From Phragmites australis (lineage: Eukaryota; Streptophyta; Magnoliopsida; Poales; Poaceae), in the NCBI RefSeq assembly GCF_958298935.1, contig NC_084924.1:4154001-4218000 (forward strand): DNA of 64,000 nt, in the 5' to 3' direction. Both the position numbers and the translations under genes were made by a program. The notes under the pieces are model-generated. The model had not been told where the DNA came from, did no database searches, and saw only the letters and a program-made list of their open reading frames with translations. This document shows positions 36,401-47,997 of this stretch, one piece after another; within the stretch, counting starts at the first letter, position 1, and each line of letters opens with the position of its first letter.

Positions 36401-39400
36401 CAATCAAAGGAGCTTAAGAAATTAAATGCATATAATGACATTCATGCTATCTTTGTTTCTAATTATAAATAATCATTGAGCAAATTTAATTTGCTAAACA
36501 AGAAGCATGATGAGCTTAAGGCTAAATTTGAGCGCAATGAATCTCAAACTAAGATCCATTTTAAGCAATCTACCTTTCTATTTAATTTTAATCATAAGGT
36601 AGATGCTTCTACTTCTTATGATAATTTAATTGATATATCGTGTTACCCCTTTGCAATGAGAAATACATTGAAAATATTTTTGTAGAACAATCTAATGACC
36701 TTATTGCATAAGAAAATAATAAGCTCAAGTAAGAAGTGGAGAAGTTCAAGAAGGACTTGGTAAGTCTAAAGGGCAAAGAACATGTCCAACATCCTCAAGA
36801 TATATGTGCAACTATTGTGGACAAGTTTGCAGAGGGATTCACCGTGATATGCTTCAAATACCATCAAGAAAGTCACAAGTCCTTCCAATGTAAGTAAATC
36901 AAGAAGAAGACCAAGGAGAAGAAGAAGGTAACGAACATATCCAACAAGACCTTCAACTTCTACACTAAGCCCAACTACAAAATCAAGACCAAGATCAACC
37001 ACTACAAGTTCAAGAAGAAGGACAATGACAAGGTGGTTACACATATAGTTGGAAGAAAGGACCGGGGTAGAACCAATCCATTTGGGTGTCCAAGAAATTC
37101 ATCACTAATATAAAGGGGCTCAAATCGGTTTGGGTTCCAAAGAAGACTTGAAACCCGAGACAGCTATTGAGATTTGGAGACTTAGCTCATAAGTTGAAGT
37201 AAAGATTGAAGCAAAAGTAGCCAAGTATACAAGATTAGACGCTTCAATGAAGATTATGATAATCATATACTTAAATCTCTATCCAAATGTAAAAGAGGTA
37301 AATGTTAGCTAGATCTTTGTTCATGCATTTTGTTTTGTATCTAGATTATTTTTCTTGACTAGGATTGCATATGCATATTTTAATTTGTTGTAATGCCTAG
37401 TATATATCCTTTTTTATATGGTAGGTTGATTGTGTTTCTCTTATTCTTATGAGCAACCTACATGGTTAATTAGTTGTAGGTTCCTTTCATGATACCAGTT
37501 TTACAATTGGTATTTTTCATGTGTTATGATCCAATCTATAGGGTACCCTTCCTATCGTTATTAATAATAATTGCATATGTCTCGCAAGTATTTAATACTT
37601 ATATGTACACATTTAGAGAGAATATATTATATGGATTGTGATTATGAGACTAACATGTATTGCTAGATGTATCTTTTGTAGTCTTATAGAGAAAGAAACA
37701 AGTCCACAGAGGTATGCAATGCTTAAAGGCTTCAGTTAGTATATTATCAATTCATTTCTATATTTAAGCTACTTCCATGCATTATATGACTTAAATTTCC
37801 TACCTCTATTATCTAGATGTGCATATATTGCTACATTACTACAAGTGAAATTCACAAGTGAGTCTCATCATATGTATGTACACATATAGAGGGAGTTTAA
37901 ATTATATTATATGAGCTTTATAAATTATGATCCGCATGCTTTCATTTCAATTGGTACCATAGTCTTTTAATTGTATCATCACAAGTGGTATCTTTTCAAT
38001 TGGTATTATTTCTATGAATCATAATTTATGATACTCTCTCACATGTACTCTACCGCTCTTCCTCAAGTTCAACATGTGTTTGTAGCTCTTATTGAGATTG
38101 TTGATAAAAGGGAAGGAGTTTGATGACCAAAGCAAGAGGCATGTCTAGTAGAGAATAAGCAAGATGCCAATGTTGATAAAGGGGGACTCATCTACAATTG
38201 GTATAAAAAACATGTAATGAAGAAGCTCTTACATGAGTCGATTAAGAGAGATAGTGGCAATAGAGAAAAGAGAGCCACAACAAAAGGGGAACTGAGTGGC
38301 AAGAACATGCATCCAAGTAATGTGGTAAAGCTTCATTCTCTTTACAATTAGTATCATTTATTATTTTTCACTTACTTTGTTTGTGTTCTTATCAATCACA
38401 AAAAAGAGTGAGATTGTAGCGAAAATGACCTTATTAGGCTATTATTGTGATTTTGATGATTAATGAAAATATAATCATTGTGACTAACATGTTCGTCAAG
38501 AATATATGTTAGTAGATCTCACAGATGCAGTACTTCAAGAAGCCACCGAAACTGTTACAAAGTTTGATTGAATTGAAAAAGTCTCAAGGAATTTGTTCTC
38601 ACCAAAGGTTCGGCGCAGAGGAGTTCAACATGCGGAGCATTTTCTCCAGAAGCAGTTTTGCCTCACCAAATGGTCCGGTGTTCAAATGGGTAGAAGCACT
38701 GGAGCATTTCCAGACAAAGGTGGATGAAGATGACATCACCGGATGGTCCAGTGCTCGAGTTGTACTCACCAGAGTATTTCTTTCAGAGAATGTTGCAGTC
38801 AGTTAAAGAATGAAGATTAACTAACCGAATAGTTCGGTAATCACAGAGATAGTTGCACCAGAGTATTTTCAGGGAAAAAGAAGAGAAGGTTCAACTCACC
38901 GGATAGTTCGGTGTGAATGAAATGAACACCGAATGAATGCACCAGAGTATTTTACACAGAGAGGCTGCAAAGGCTCTGATGGCTAAAGATAACTCACCGG
39001 AAGGTCCGGTGTTGGATTTGAAGGTATGCTAGATAGTCCGGTGTTCACAATGGATTTAAGTGGGTTCAAGCGGCTAGTTTCTGATGATGTACTTACCGGA
39101 TGATCCAATGTTAGTATTTCTTTTGTCACTGGACCATCTGGTGTTAACAGTATTTCTGAGCCGTTGGGTTAACGGCTAGTGCGTGAGTTTGATGCTATAA
39201 ATACCACTTTACTCAGTCATTTGAATGGGTGGCATGTTGCTGGAGTCTAGAGGAATCTTATACGCACTTGAGAAGATATTCAAGCCACGAAAGTGCTTAA
39301 AGTGATCATCCAAGATAATTAAGCACAAGATTAGAGAGTGTTTAGTATTTATAGGCCTAGAGTGGGTTGTAGTTAGGTGTTACAGTTTGAAGAAGGGATT

Positions 39401-39989
39401 AAGGAGTGATCCTAACTTGTACCAAGAGGTACGCTGATACCTTGGAGTTTTGGTGATTCGTCGGCAAATTTATTGACCCTCCAACTTGATATGAAGCGAT
39501 GGCAAGGCAATTGTGCAGGGACGTGAAGACCCTTGCCTTTGTGGCTCAAACTCCGAAGTGATCACAATAGCAAGTGACTGAAAGAGAGGCTAGTGGTAAG
39601 ATCTTGCCTTGGTGGCTCAAGAGTCGTGACCGGGTACCGATCGGGAATATATCCTTGATGGAGCTCAAACGGGAGCATATCCGCATTTATACCATCGATA
39701 CTACAAGATAAAAATTTCTTGTGCCGAGTTTACTCTCTCTATCTTATTTACATTTTTGTATTTATATATTTACAATCTATCTTTACGCATTTATCTTACT
39801 AGATTGGTTTGTTAAAATTAGCTATAGATTGCAAAACTCTTTTGAGTGGTAAAGTAGACACACTAGATAAACCTAGATCGTATTTAGATAAAATTTAATT
39901 TAGCTTTATCTTGTGAAGCTTTTAAAACCAATTAGATTTTAAATATCCTAATTCATCTCACTCTTAGGATGTCACTGATAACCTCTACA
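33484..39989 (+). mobile_element. Non-autonomous gag-only LTR retrotransposon, family B (both LTRs)
   Basis: The 5' LTR is 33484-35097 (1614 bp) and the 3' LTR 38415-39989 (1575 bp). Both begin TGTAGC(C/G)AAAATG and end CTCTACA. The primer-binding site TGGTATCAGAGTCC starts at 35100. A purine-rich tract (AAAAAAGAGTGAGAT) precedes the 3' LTR. Flanking words ATTAG (33479-33483) and ACTAG (39990-39994) differ by one base and are a plausible aged 5-bp target duplication. The 3.3-kb interior has gag only; no protease, integrase or reverse transcriptase is present. The LTRs differ at many positions, so the insertion is not recent. Confidence 0.85.
35224..37150 (+). pseudogene. Gag-like gene of element B, decayed
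   Basis: It begins MDTHSALLFYGTNFSCWKIL and passes through gag segments (HDIWTSLIEIYEGTKDVHNE, EKYHVLVTKLNDIK, VVRKIFQALLPKYKLIVS) broken by several stops. Next comes a long Lys/Glu-rich coiled-coil-like region (35980-36660). A zinc-knuckle-like motif, CFKYHQESHKSFQC near 36852, follows; its second Cys has become Tyr. The tail is very Lys-rich. The layout fits the SIRE/Maximus-type copia gag, but lineage assignment is by eye. Confidence 0.65.
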
Positions 39990-39994
39990 ACTAG

Positions 39995-40925
39995 CTAGCA
40001 CGAATATTAGAGAGATTTAAACCTAAAAGTATCAACTTTTTTTTTAAAAAAGTTAGACAGCTTGCAATTAGACGCCCTTACTCAATATGATTTCCATCTT
40101 GTTTTCGACCTGGCGATCGGTAAACTTAGATTTAGTTGGAGCATCAACTTTGTTCAAGTATACAATTTGGTACGTTAGCCACCATAAGATATTAATAAAA
40201 GAGAATCAAGCCTTGATTTTGATGATTAGTGGAGACGGGCGCACCTCGCATTCACCATGGATTAAACCAAATTTGCCTTTTGTGTATTTTGTTAAAATGG
40301 AATTTTTTAAGTGGTAGATAGTATATCTGTTGATAACAAGACATCCGTGATGATTTTATTAATCTTTAAATTCTACATCTTTAATCTTTAGTAGACAATA
40401 TGTAAATACTATATTTTATAGTAAGAATGTGTGCGTGTGTCAATATATTTGAATAGACCACACTTCTCTCTTGTCATGCTTAGTACCAACACTTATTTTT
40501 TTCAAAGAAAATAATATGAGTGATGTAGATATTTCCTTACAAGCTGACCCATCCACTAGGAATGTGTTTGATTAAAAAGAGATGGTACATTGTATACCAT
40601 AGCTAAGTAGAAGTAGATTGAGAAGTCGTATAATTCTTTAAAAAATAATATTTAGTTAACTGTATGAGTAAATATAATAGTAGATACAATAAACATGTGA
40701 AGTTGTTTAGTTGTCTATATGAGCGTATGTAATAACTATATGATTTGAGATTGAAGAGTAAATCATACTGACACTGTAACTCATATAGCTTGTATCTATC
40801 TAATTTAAATAATTTTTATAGACTGTAGTATTTAACATACAGACAACTAAATAGACTTTTATATAAAAATGCATGAGTAGATATAGGTTTATCTGACGAG
40901 GCGCACACGTCGATTCGATTCGCGG
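39995..40925. other. AT-rich intergenic DNA upstream of the reticulon gene
   Basis: No gene is visible. The last 60 bases turn GC-rich as the reticulon promoter and 5' UTR region begins. Confidence 0.4.
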
Positions 40926-41212
40926 AGCAGTGGGCCCCACCTTCCCAGTGGCTCACGTACGGGGGGCAGCAGCACAACGGCAGCATTGGTATTTGGTAGC
41001 AACATCAAGCGGGGTCGTGGTGTGGGCGCACCGAGTCAGTGAGCGACCAGTCGAATCACATGCCCCTCCCCTCCACCATCTCCCCGAATCAATTGCTAGT
41101 ACGATTTCTTCCCCCAAACTAACCACCAGCGTTTTTCATTTCACACTGCTCGAGCTCGCTCTCGCGATCGTCTCCAGGGCGCCGGCCTTCGTGCCCCGCT
41201 GCTCTATCCCCG
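40926..41212 (+). promoter_or_regulatory. Probable promoter/5'-UTR first exon of the reticulon gene
   Basis: This GC- and CT-rich stretch is unlike its AT-rich surroundings and has the look of a plant 5' UTR (CCCCTCCCCTCCACCATCTC). It ends CTATCCCCG before GTATACTC, a donor-like site at 41213. A matching acceptor (CCTCTCCAG, ending 43962) lies 21 bases upstream of the reticulon ATG. The implied 2.75-kb leader intron contains the LINE. Transcript data would be needed to prove the junction. Confidence 0.5.
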
Positions 41213-41735
41213 GTATACTCTCTTCTCTTAGCGCGACTCTTAGGCTCCTCAACTTTGCCGGCCTGTTAGTTTTGTGTGACGATGTGGAATCTTAACGCTT
41301 TTGGTTATTGGTCTTCTTTTCTTCAAAGATACTTAGGAGTTGGGGCGTTGCTGTATGATGAAAAGGAAGACCATTTTTTAGGTCACAGAACCGTGGATAT
41401 GGGATGGTTTGCTTCTGCGACATTTTCTTGTCGCTCTTTTTGGGGGGGCATTTCAGGTTGTTTTAGGAATGATGCGATGAATATTTGGGGTTGGGGTTCT
41501 TGAAGCAAGGGAGGGAGATGTTAGCAGAGGACTTCTGGGTATGATTCTCTCCTGTTTGGAGAGATAGATCTGTCTAGTTTCTTGGTGAAAAACCAAATCG
41601 GTCAGTGTGGGGTCTTGAAGTGCTCTGATGATTGAAGGACGCAGTTTCGGTCAATGTTTGTCTAGTGGGGTTTTACTGTTAGAGATTCTTGTACTTTTGG
41701 AGTTTGGAGGTTATATTGCAGGAATTTCCTAAATT

Positions 41736-43642
41736 TTGCGGTGAGAAGCATTGGTAGACGCCCGCACACATCATCCCTACTCTTCAAGTTTGACATCACC
41801 AAAGCTTTCGACTTAGTCTGTTGGGAGTACCTCCTTTCTTTGCTACAACACCACGGATTCCCTGCTCGTTGGATTACTTTGCTACTTACAATCTCCTCCT
41901 CTAGGATCCTGATAAATGGAATTCCCAATGCTCCAATTCGGCATGGACGGGGCCTCAAGCAGGGTGACCCCCTCTCTCCACTGCTCTTCGTCCTGGCAAT
42001 AGACCCACTAAGGTGTGAGGTTTCAGCTCTAGCCGCAATTCTCAACCATTCCGGCGATGCAACTGGTCCGAACAAATTTCCAAAAATCGGTGGTCGTACG
42101 GATCAAATGCACAGGCTTCGAATTAGATGAAATCTTAACAGAGCTACCAGCTATGCGCTCAAGCTTCCCCATCAAGTACCTCGGCCTACCGCTCAATGCC
42201 TGGCGTTTGCAGAGGCCCAATTTCCAACCGTTAATAGACAAAGCACTTGCCACCTTTGCAGGGTAGAAAGGGAAGAACATTGCTCCCAGTGGACGGCTCA
42301 CCTTAGTGAAATTTGTACTTACAGCCCAACCGATCTACTTCCTCACCACCCTAAAAGCTCCAAAATACACCCTCAAAGTCATTGACTGTAAGCGAATGCA
42401 ATTCCCATGGTCAGAAACCGAGGCCCTAACAGGAGGAAAGTGCAAAGTAAATTTTTTTAGCGGAAGATAAGTGCAAGGTAAATTGGAGGCAAGTTTACAA
42501 GCCAACAAATAAAAGGGGATTAGGCATCCTTAACCTTGAAAGCTTTGCGAGAGCCATTAGACTACGGTGGTTGTGGCAAGAATGGAAGACACATCACATG
42601 CCTTGGGAACGGTCTAACATGCCGTGTAATGACATATCGTGTAATGAAATGGATAGGCTACTATTTGTAGCGTGCACCAAGATCATTGTTGGCAACGGAG
42701 AAGATATATCTTTCTGGCATTCTGTCTGGCTACAGAGACGTCCGAAGGACCTGGCTCCACATGTCTTTTAAACATCCTCTTCGATGTGTCGAACACTACG
42801 TGAGGCCATCACAGGCGGCTCTTGGATGCAGGATCTTGCGTATGTGCCAAGCATCACAACACAATGGATTGTCAAATTCATACAGCTTTGGACCACAATC
42901 CAAGAGGTGCAGTTACAACATGACACAAGAGATGAGATCACCTGGAAATCGATAAGAGTACGGTGAGTCTGTGACTACTCAACATCTTTGGCATACAAAG
43001 CACAATTCCTGGGTTCTTTGGATACAAATTTTCAATCCATAATCTGGAAAACCCTGGGCTCCATTAGAATGCAAATTATTTGCCTGGTTTGCAAACCAAA
43101 ATAGATTATGGATGTCAGATAGGCTGGCAGCAAGAACTTGGCCACACAATCTGCATTGCCTGTTGTGCAGAAAGGAGCCTGAGACTGGTCATCACCTGTT
43201 CATATAATGTATTCACCAAGAGGGTATGGTCGTTTATTGCGGTCTGGGTGTCACAGCCATCACTGAAGCCAGTTAGTTGGCCACAAATGCACTCCATTCA
43301 TCAATGGTGGACGGTCTTGGCAAACAGCCCAAACACCCCAAGAAGGGGGTTGAAGTCACTCATCATTCTCGCCTGCTGGGAGATTTGGAAGGAGCGCAGT
43401 GCCATGACTTTCAATAAAGTGGAACAACCAACACAACTCGTTGCCAAACGCATCCAAGACGAGGTGAGCTGTTGGGATCTTGTAGAAGCACGGCACTTAG
43501 GTCGCCTTATGCAGGGAGAATAGAGCTTGTAGTGCCCTTTTCTTTTTTTTCGTTCTGTTCTGTAAACCTTCTACCCATCGGGTACTCCTTATTAATATAA
43601 TTCGGTGGCTCTCCTGCCAATTCGTTCAATATATTGCTCGAA
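41736..43642 (+). mobile_element. 5'-truncated LINE (L1-type) retrotransposon
   Basis: The 16-base words AGGAATTTCCTAAATT (41720-41735) and AGGAATTTGCTAAATT (43643-43658) flank the element and differ at one base. They mark a target duplication. Inside is the 3' part of LINE ORF2. Reverse transcriptase is shown by FKFDITKAFDLVCWEYLLSL and GRGLKQGDPLSPLLFVLAID, but the YADD catalytic region after it is deleted and the frame shifts. Downstream are KYLGLPLNAWRLQRPNFQPL and a zf-RVT domain (LWMSD, WPHNLHC.LC). Several stops and frameshifts make it inactive. It lies in the probable 5'-UTR intron of the reticulon gene. Confidence 0.85.
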
Positions 43643-43983
43643 AGGAATTTGCTAAATTACGTGCTTCAGTGGATGATCCAGGTGTATGGATGTACATTTA
43701 GAATTCAGAAAGGAGGATAACTGTTCCAATTGATCATTTGTGATTTATGGGAACTGCTAGCCAGAAATGTCCAAATATCTAGTTCCAATTAATTCTGCCA
43801 ACCAAACACATTGGTTTAACTTTTCCTGAAATTCAAATATTTGATCGTGTTTCACTGGTCTTTATTCCCATATGCATTGTACGGCTATAGTCTGCTTTCT
43901 CTTTTTCATTCATGTTTAGGATACGATGGATGATATTGTGTAACTTACCTTATCCTCTCCAGTGAGCTCAAAATTCATAGAAG

Positions 43984-45157
43984 ATGTCGGAACGTTCTGA
44001 GAATGTTACTGAAAAGCTAATGGGGAGCATCATTGATACCATTGCTGAGAACCTTCCTAAGCAGAAGTCTGGGAAATTTGATCCAGGTTCAGTCTCTGAC
44101 AAAGTGAGGAACAAGCTGTTTGGTCGTCAGAATTCCATGCATCGAGTTTTGGGTGGTGGAAAATGTAAGTGATCTGCTTATCCGTATATTTCAGTTTGAC
44201 TGCGTGGGCATGTGTGAAGTTTTCTGTTTGTGATTGTAGCTGCTGATGTGCTGTTATGGAGGAATAAGAAGATATCATCGAGCGTTCTGGCTCTTGCAAC
44301 AACTATTTGGGTTTTCTTTGAGTGGATTGACTACCACTTTCTGACAATTGTTTCATTTGCCCTTGTTCTTGGAATGGTTGTCCAGTTTGTTTGGTCCAAC
44401 TTCTCGAGCATGTTAAGCGGGTATGGAATTTATAAAGCATCTGAACAGTGTGTTCTTTAACAAAACAATGAAAATGCCTTTTCTACTTGCAGATCTCCTT
44501 CTAAAGTGCCCCGTGTTGAGTTGCCGGATGAACTATTTGTGAACATTGCTGTGGCAATTGGAGCCCAAGTAAACAAGTTCCTGAGTTTCCTTCAAGATTT
44601 GTCATGTGAAAGAAACTTGAAGCATTTTGTAGTGGTATGTGGAACTTTTCTGGGTTCATGTATTCAAATAAATATGAGCAATACATTATAATATTAAAGA
44701 ATTCCAGTCTTCCATATGTAAGCATCACTATTCTATTTGTCCATTTCAAACAGACATTTTAATGCCACTCTATGTTCTCTTCAGGCAATTGCTGGATTGT
44801 GGGCTGTTGCGGTGATTGGGAGCTGGTGCAATTTCCTGACTGTCATTTACATTGGTAAGAGGATGCATTCTTCTCAGCCATAGTCTCGCATTTTTGCCAC
44901 TTAGAAACAACACCCTGTTGGTATTTTCTGAATACATGTATTTCATCTTATGTAGTACTGACAAAGATATTTGATTAACTGGAACAGGATTTGTTTGTGC
45001 CCACACACTTCCTGTGCTCTATGAGAAGTATGAAGATCAAGTCGACGATTTCCTCTACAGCCTTCTTGGTCTCCTGCGAGATCAGTATCAGAAACTCGAC
45101 CAAGGTGTCTTAAGCAAGATACCGAAAGGGAACATGAAGGCTAAGAAGAGCGAGTAG
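43984..45157 (+). CDS. RTNLB: Reticulon-like protein (RTNLB family), 247 aa
   Basis: ER-tubule-shaping membrane protein. Coding exons: 43984-44164, 44240-44420, 44493-44634, 44785-44854 and 44988-45157, all with GT/AG borders. A short hydrophilic N-terminus (to about residue 60, ending SMHRVLGGGK) precedes the reticulon domain. Two long hydrophobic hairpins follow: about residues 72-112 (VLALATTIWVFFEWIDYHFL, then ALVLGMVVQFVW) and about 168-205 (AIAGLWAVAVIGSWCNFLTV). These are wedge-like insertions that curve the ER membrane. The C-terminus ends KKSE, a dilysine (KKxx) ER-retrieval pattern. The length matches plant RTNLB proteins. The probable leader intron carries a LINE insertion. Confidence 0.95.
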
Positions 45158-45221
45158 TTTAGCAACTGGATTCTCATGAATAGTCGGTGAACTATTGTTG
45201 TGCCCTGTTGTGCATTGTTGA

Positions 45222-45410
45222 CTTGTAGTTTCAATTGTTACCTGAAAACTATTTGCCTTTCTGAACGCGGCCGCTAGTTCATTGTCCACCAGGTTCGAAC
45301 TTTTAAGCTGCAATGCATGTCGTCTATTGTTCATATTGACTCATTTACTTTCTTGCTCCATTTACTTGTGGGATACTGGCATACTGGTCAACTAATGAAG
45401 TCTGTCCATG

Positions 45411-45469
<59 letters not shown>

Positions 45470-46360
45470 GGATAAGTTATGACATATAACTGATATAATA
45501 TCACAATTGATTTGATCTCAACAAATCCACCCTATGTTTTCACAAAGGAAAAGCCTTGCTTCTGTGGCCATCAAGAACTACTGACTGCAACATGTCCAGA
45601 CCAATGCTGTGAGGTGAAAAAAAAAACTGGTAGAAAAATGCAGATTAAGAACCAATGGTAGGTTTGGATGTCAAGCTACTAGGCATGAATCAGTTTCATC
45701 TTTCTGAGAGTTGATCTGCATAATTCAGATTTCTAAATGTTCAACCAAGTAGTTTAAACTTAGGTAATAGATACAACACGCCTACAACATGCATCATCAG
45801 GAGCAGCAGAACTTGTAGTGTCAGTCATTACTTGAAACTGCAATGCTTGCAGTCTATTGTTCATACTCTAAGACTCAGAATAGTATCTTGCTCAATTTGC
45901 TAACTGGATACTGTTAAATGTCTCAAGTGCGAACATAAAACATTTTCGAAAGCTGGAAGTTTGCTAGAGCTATTTCTTTTCAAGAAACTGTACCTTTTCA
46001 ACTTCAGTCCGCAAGGATTAGTTCTGACATATAACCGAAGCTTCACATTTCACTACCGATTTGAACTCAACAATCCACGTCCACCCTATATTTTCAGGAG
46101 GAAAAAATATTGCTCCTGTGACTGATGGGAACTACGGACTGCAAGTCTGCAAGCATGTCCAGACCAATGCTCCATACACTGAAACTTGTCATAGTTTCTG
46201 AAAGAAAATCTGGTAGAAAAATGCAGGTAATTGATAAACCGATAACTGATCAGCTTCATACTTGTTTGCTGCTAAATGGTAAACCCAAGTTGTTGAAGTC
46301 TAGGTGATAGATAAAGTAAGTATTACACGCCTCCCACATGCAGCTGAAATGATCAGATCA
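45222..46360. repeat. Diverged tandem duplication downstream of the reticulon gene
   Basis: Unit 1 (about 45222-45805) and unit 2 (about 45806-46360) align by eye at an offset of about 545 bases. Shared words include GTCTATTGTTCATA, GCAAGGAT(A/T)AGTT(A/C)TGACATATAAC, CATGTCCAGACCAATGCT and CTGGTAGAAAAATGCAG. No coding pattern is visible in either copy. Part of the first unit is reticulon 3'-flank, so the duplication may have copied the gene's terminator region. Confidence 0.7.
45412..45465. repeat. CT dinucleotide microsatellite
   Basis: About 27 uninterrupted CT units. It sits inside unit 1 of the tandem duplication and is absent at the matching place in unit 2, so it expanded after the duplication. 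Confidence 0.9.
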
Positions 46361-46518
46361 TTCAGAAATCAGAATGCAGGTCACCTTGATCCAACCTAAC
46401 TCCACTGCAACCAAGCTATAATTCTTGCATTGCTCGTGCGTCTCCTCACCAGCTACATCACCTCCACGGCTCCACAGCCAAGAAGACAAGAATAAGCACT
46501 GCACGAAGCAACAAGGCC

Positions 46519-47073
46519 ATGGAGCAGAAGCTGTCCGTCGTCCTCGCCCTCCTGGCCCTCTTCCTTTGCGCCGGCCCCGGCCACGCCATGCGCCTTCACG
46601 ACGTCAACGGCGGTCGGGAGTTCGCCTTCGGCGCCAAGGCGGCCGCAGAGACCGAGCCGCTGGACCCGTCCTTCGGCAACGACTACGAGAACGAGATCAG
46701 CCACGTCGAGTTCGAGCCGGACCTCGGCAGCACGCCGTACGCCGTGGCCGCGGCGCCCCTCGCCTCCGCCGCCACGGCCACCGCAACCGCCGCAGGGGAG
46801 ACGGCCCCGGAGCCAGTGACGGCGCGGAACGCCGCAGCCGGCAGCCGCAGAATGAAGTGGTGGCTGCCGCCGTCGACGATGCCGTCGTTCCCGCTGTTCC
46901 CGAACCCCGTTGGCATGCCTGGCATCCCGGGGCTCCCGCTGCCCGGCACGGCGTTCCACCCCATCGGCGGCTGGGGCACGCCGGCGCCGCCTGGCCAGGC
47001 ACAGCCGTCCCCTCCTGCCTCCACCGCCGGCGTCGGCGCCAACGACCCGAACACGAACGGAGGCATCAACTGA
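46519..47073 (+). CDS. Small secreted Ala/Pro/Gly-rich protein, 184 aa, unknown function
   Basis: This intronless open frame starts with a good signal peptide (MEQKLSVVLALLALFLCAGP, cleaved near GHA-M). The mature part has an acidic segment (NDYENEISHVEFEPDLGS), an Ala/Thr-rich linker, a basic RRMKWW patch, and a Gly/Pro/Phe-rich tail (PNPVGMPGIPGLPLPG, GGWGTPAPPGQAQPSPP). I do not recognise a domain; it looks like a grass apoplastic or cell-wall protein. Strong GC3 bias in this frame supports real coding. The longer overlapping frame starting at 46425 is a shadow. Confidence 0.75.
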   Translation: MEQKLSVVLALLALFLCAGPGHAMRLHDVNGGREFAFGAKAAAETEPLDPSFGNDYENEISHVEFEPDLGSTPYAVAAAPLASAATATATAAGETAPEPVTARNAAAGSRRMKWWLPPSTMPSFPLFPNPVGMPGIPGLPLPGTAFHPIGGWGTPAPPGQAQPSPPASTAGVGANDPNTNGGIN

Positions 47074-47640
47074 CCGCGCGGGAGGATGTGAGACTTGCGA
47101 CCTTGCATGCATGCTACCGTGTCAGACTTTACTTTGCCTTCTACTCCTTTTCTTTTTTTATGAACTTTATGTTGCGTGTTCACTAAAAAAGTTTGGTTTG
47201 GAACGTGATATATTGCATTGTTACATGGTTTCCTAAGCACGAGTTTTACGCACGATTAAAATTTCGTTGAAATTTGCTGAAATTTCATGAATTTCGGAGA
47301 TGAACAAAATATCTAATTTTGAAAATTTCTTTTACTGATATGTGAGACTTGGATAGTAGATGACGAAAAAGGACTAAAATTTTAATAAAGTTTTATGAAT
47401 TTCGATCTTTTCACCGTGAAAAAAATATAAACGAAATTGAAATCGCTTGCAGAACTCGAGCACCTGACATACTTTTGCTGCTACGTAAATATAGTTTCAA
47501 ACTCTAATGCACTTATGGTATGGACAAAGAAACAACTACTTTCCTGATGCAGTTGGTATGCACAGTTTTTGTATGCTACTAGATTTTAGAGATTAATCAC
47601 TGATCAAGATTGGCGAAGCTGAGCGAGTGGATTTTGTAAC
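47074..47640. other. Intergenic region before RPL41
   Basis: AT-rich, with no coding pattern and no obvious repeat. It contains the 3' flank of the secreted-protein gene. Confidence 0.4.
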
Positions 47641-47687
47641 AGGGAAAAAAACGAAGAGGGTAGAAAGTAGAACCCATCAGATAAGTT

Positions 47688-47893
47688 TGGGCCCGGTCTC
47701 TACCCTAGGCCCATGGAGCCCACACGAAACCGCCCCTCGGATTAGGGTTTCGGCCCAGTCCTTTTCCAGATCGGAGACCTCTAACCAGAGCCCTAATCCG
47801 CATCAAACTTCGCGTACCAGCAGATCTCAGCCGTCCATCCTCGCATACGGGTTAGGGTTTTCTCTATGACCTAGGAGCATAGCTCTATAAATA
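47688..47893 (+). promoter_or_regulatory. RPL41 promoter: site II and telo boxes, TATA
   Basis: Three TGGGCC/GGCCCA (site II-type) words lie at 47688-47693, 47708-47713 and 47752-47757. Two telo boxes (TTAGGGTTT, the complement of AAACCCTAA) lie at 47742-47750 and 47852-47860. A TATAAATA box lies at 47886-47893, about 105 bases before the ATG. Combined site II and telo motifs are the known signature of plant ribosomal-protein and other growth-linked promoters, bound by TCP and Purα/TRB-type factors. Confidence 0.75.
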
Positions 47894-47997
47894 AGAAGCG
47901 AGAGCCGTCGCCGCCACCCACCCGCCCGACCTCGAATAGACAAGTCCGCCGCCGCAAAGCCGAGACCGAGAGCGCAAGTTCCATCTCCGCCGCCGCG

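Noticed and set aside
46425..47186. Long plus-strand open frame overlapping the secreted-protein gene
   Set aside because: It is out of frame with the signal-peptide-bearing frame, Arg/Pro/Ala-rich, and produced by the strong GC3 bias of the real gene. The antisense frames here have the same origin.
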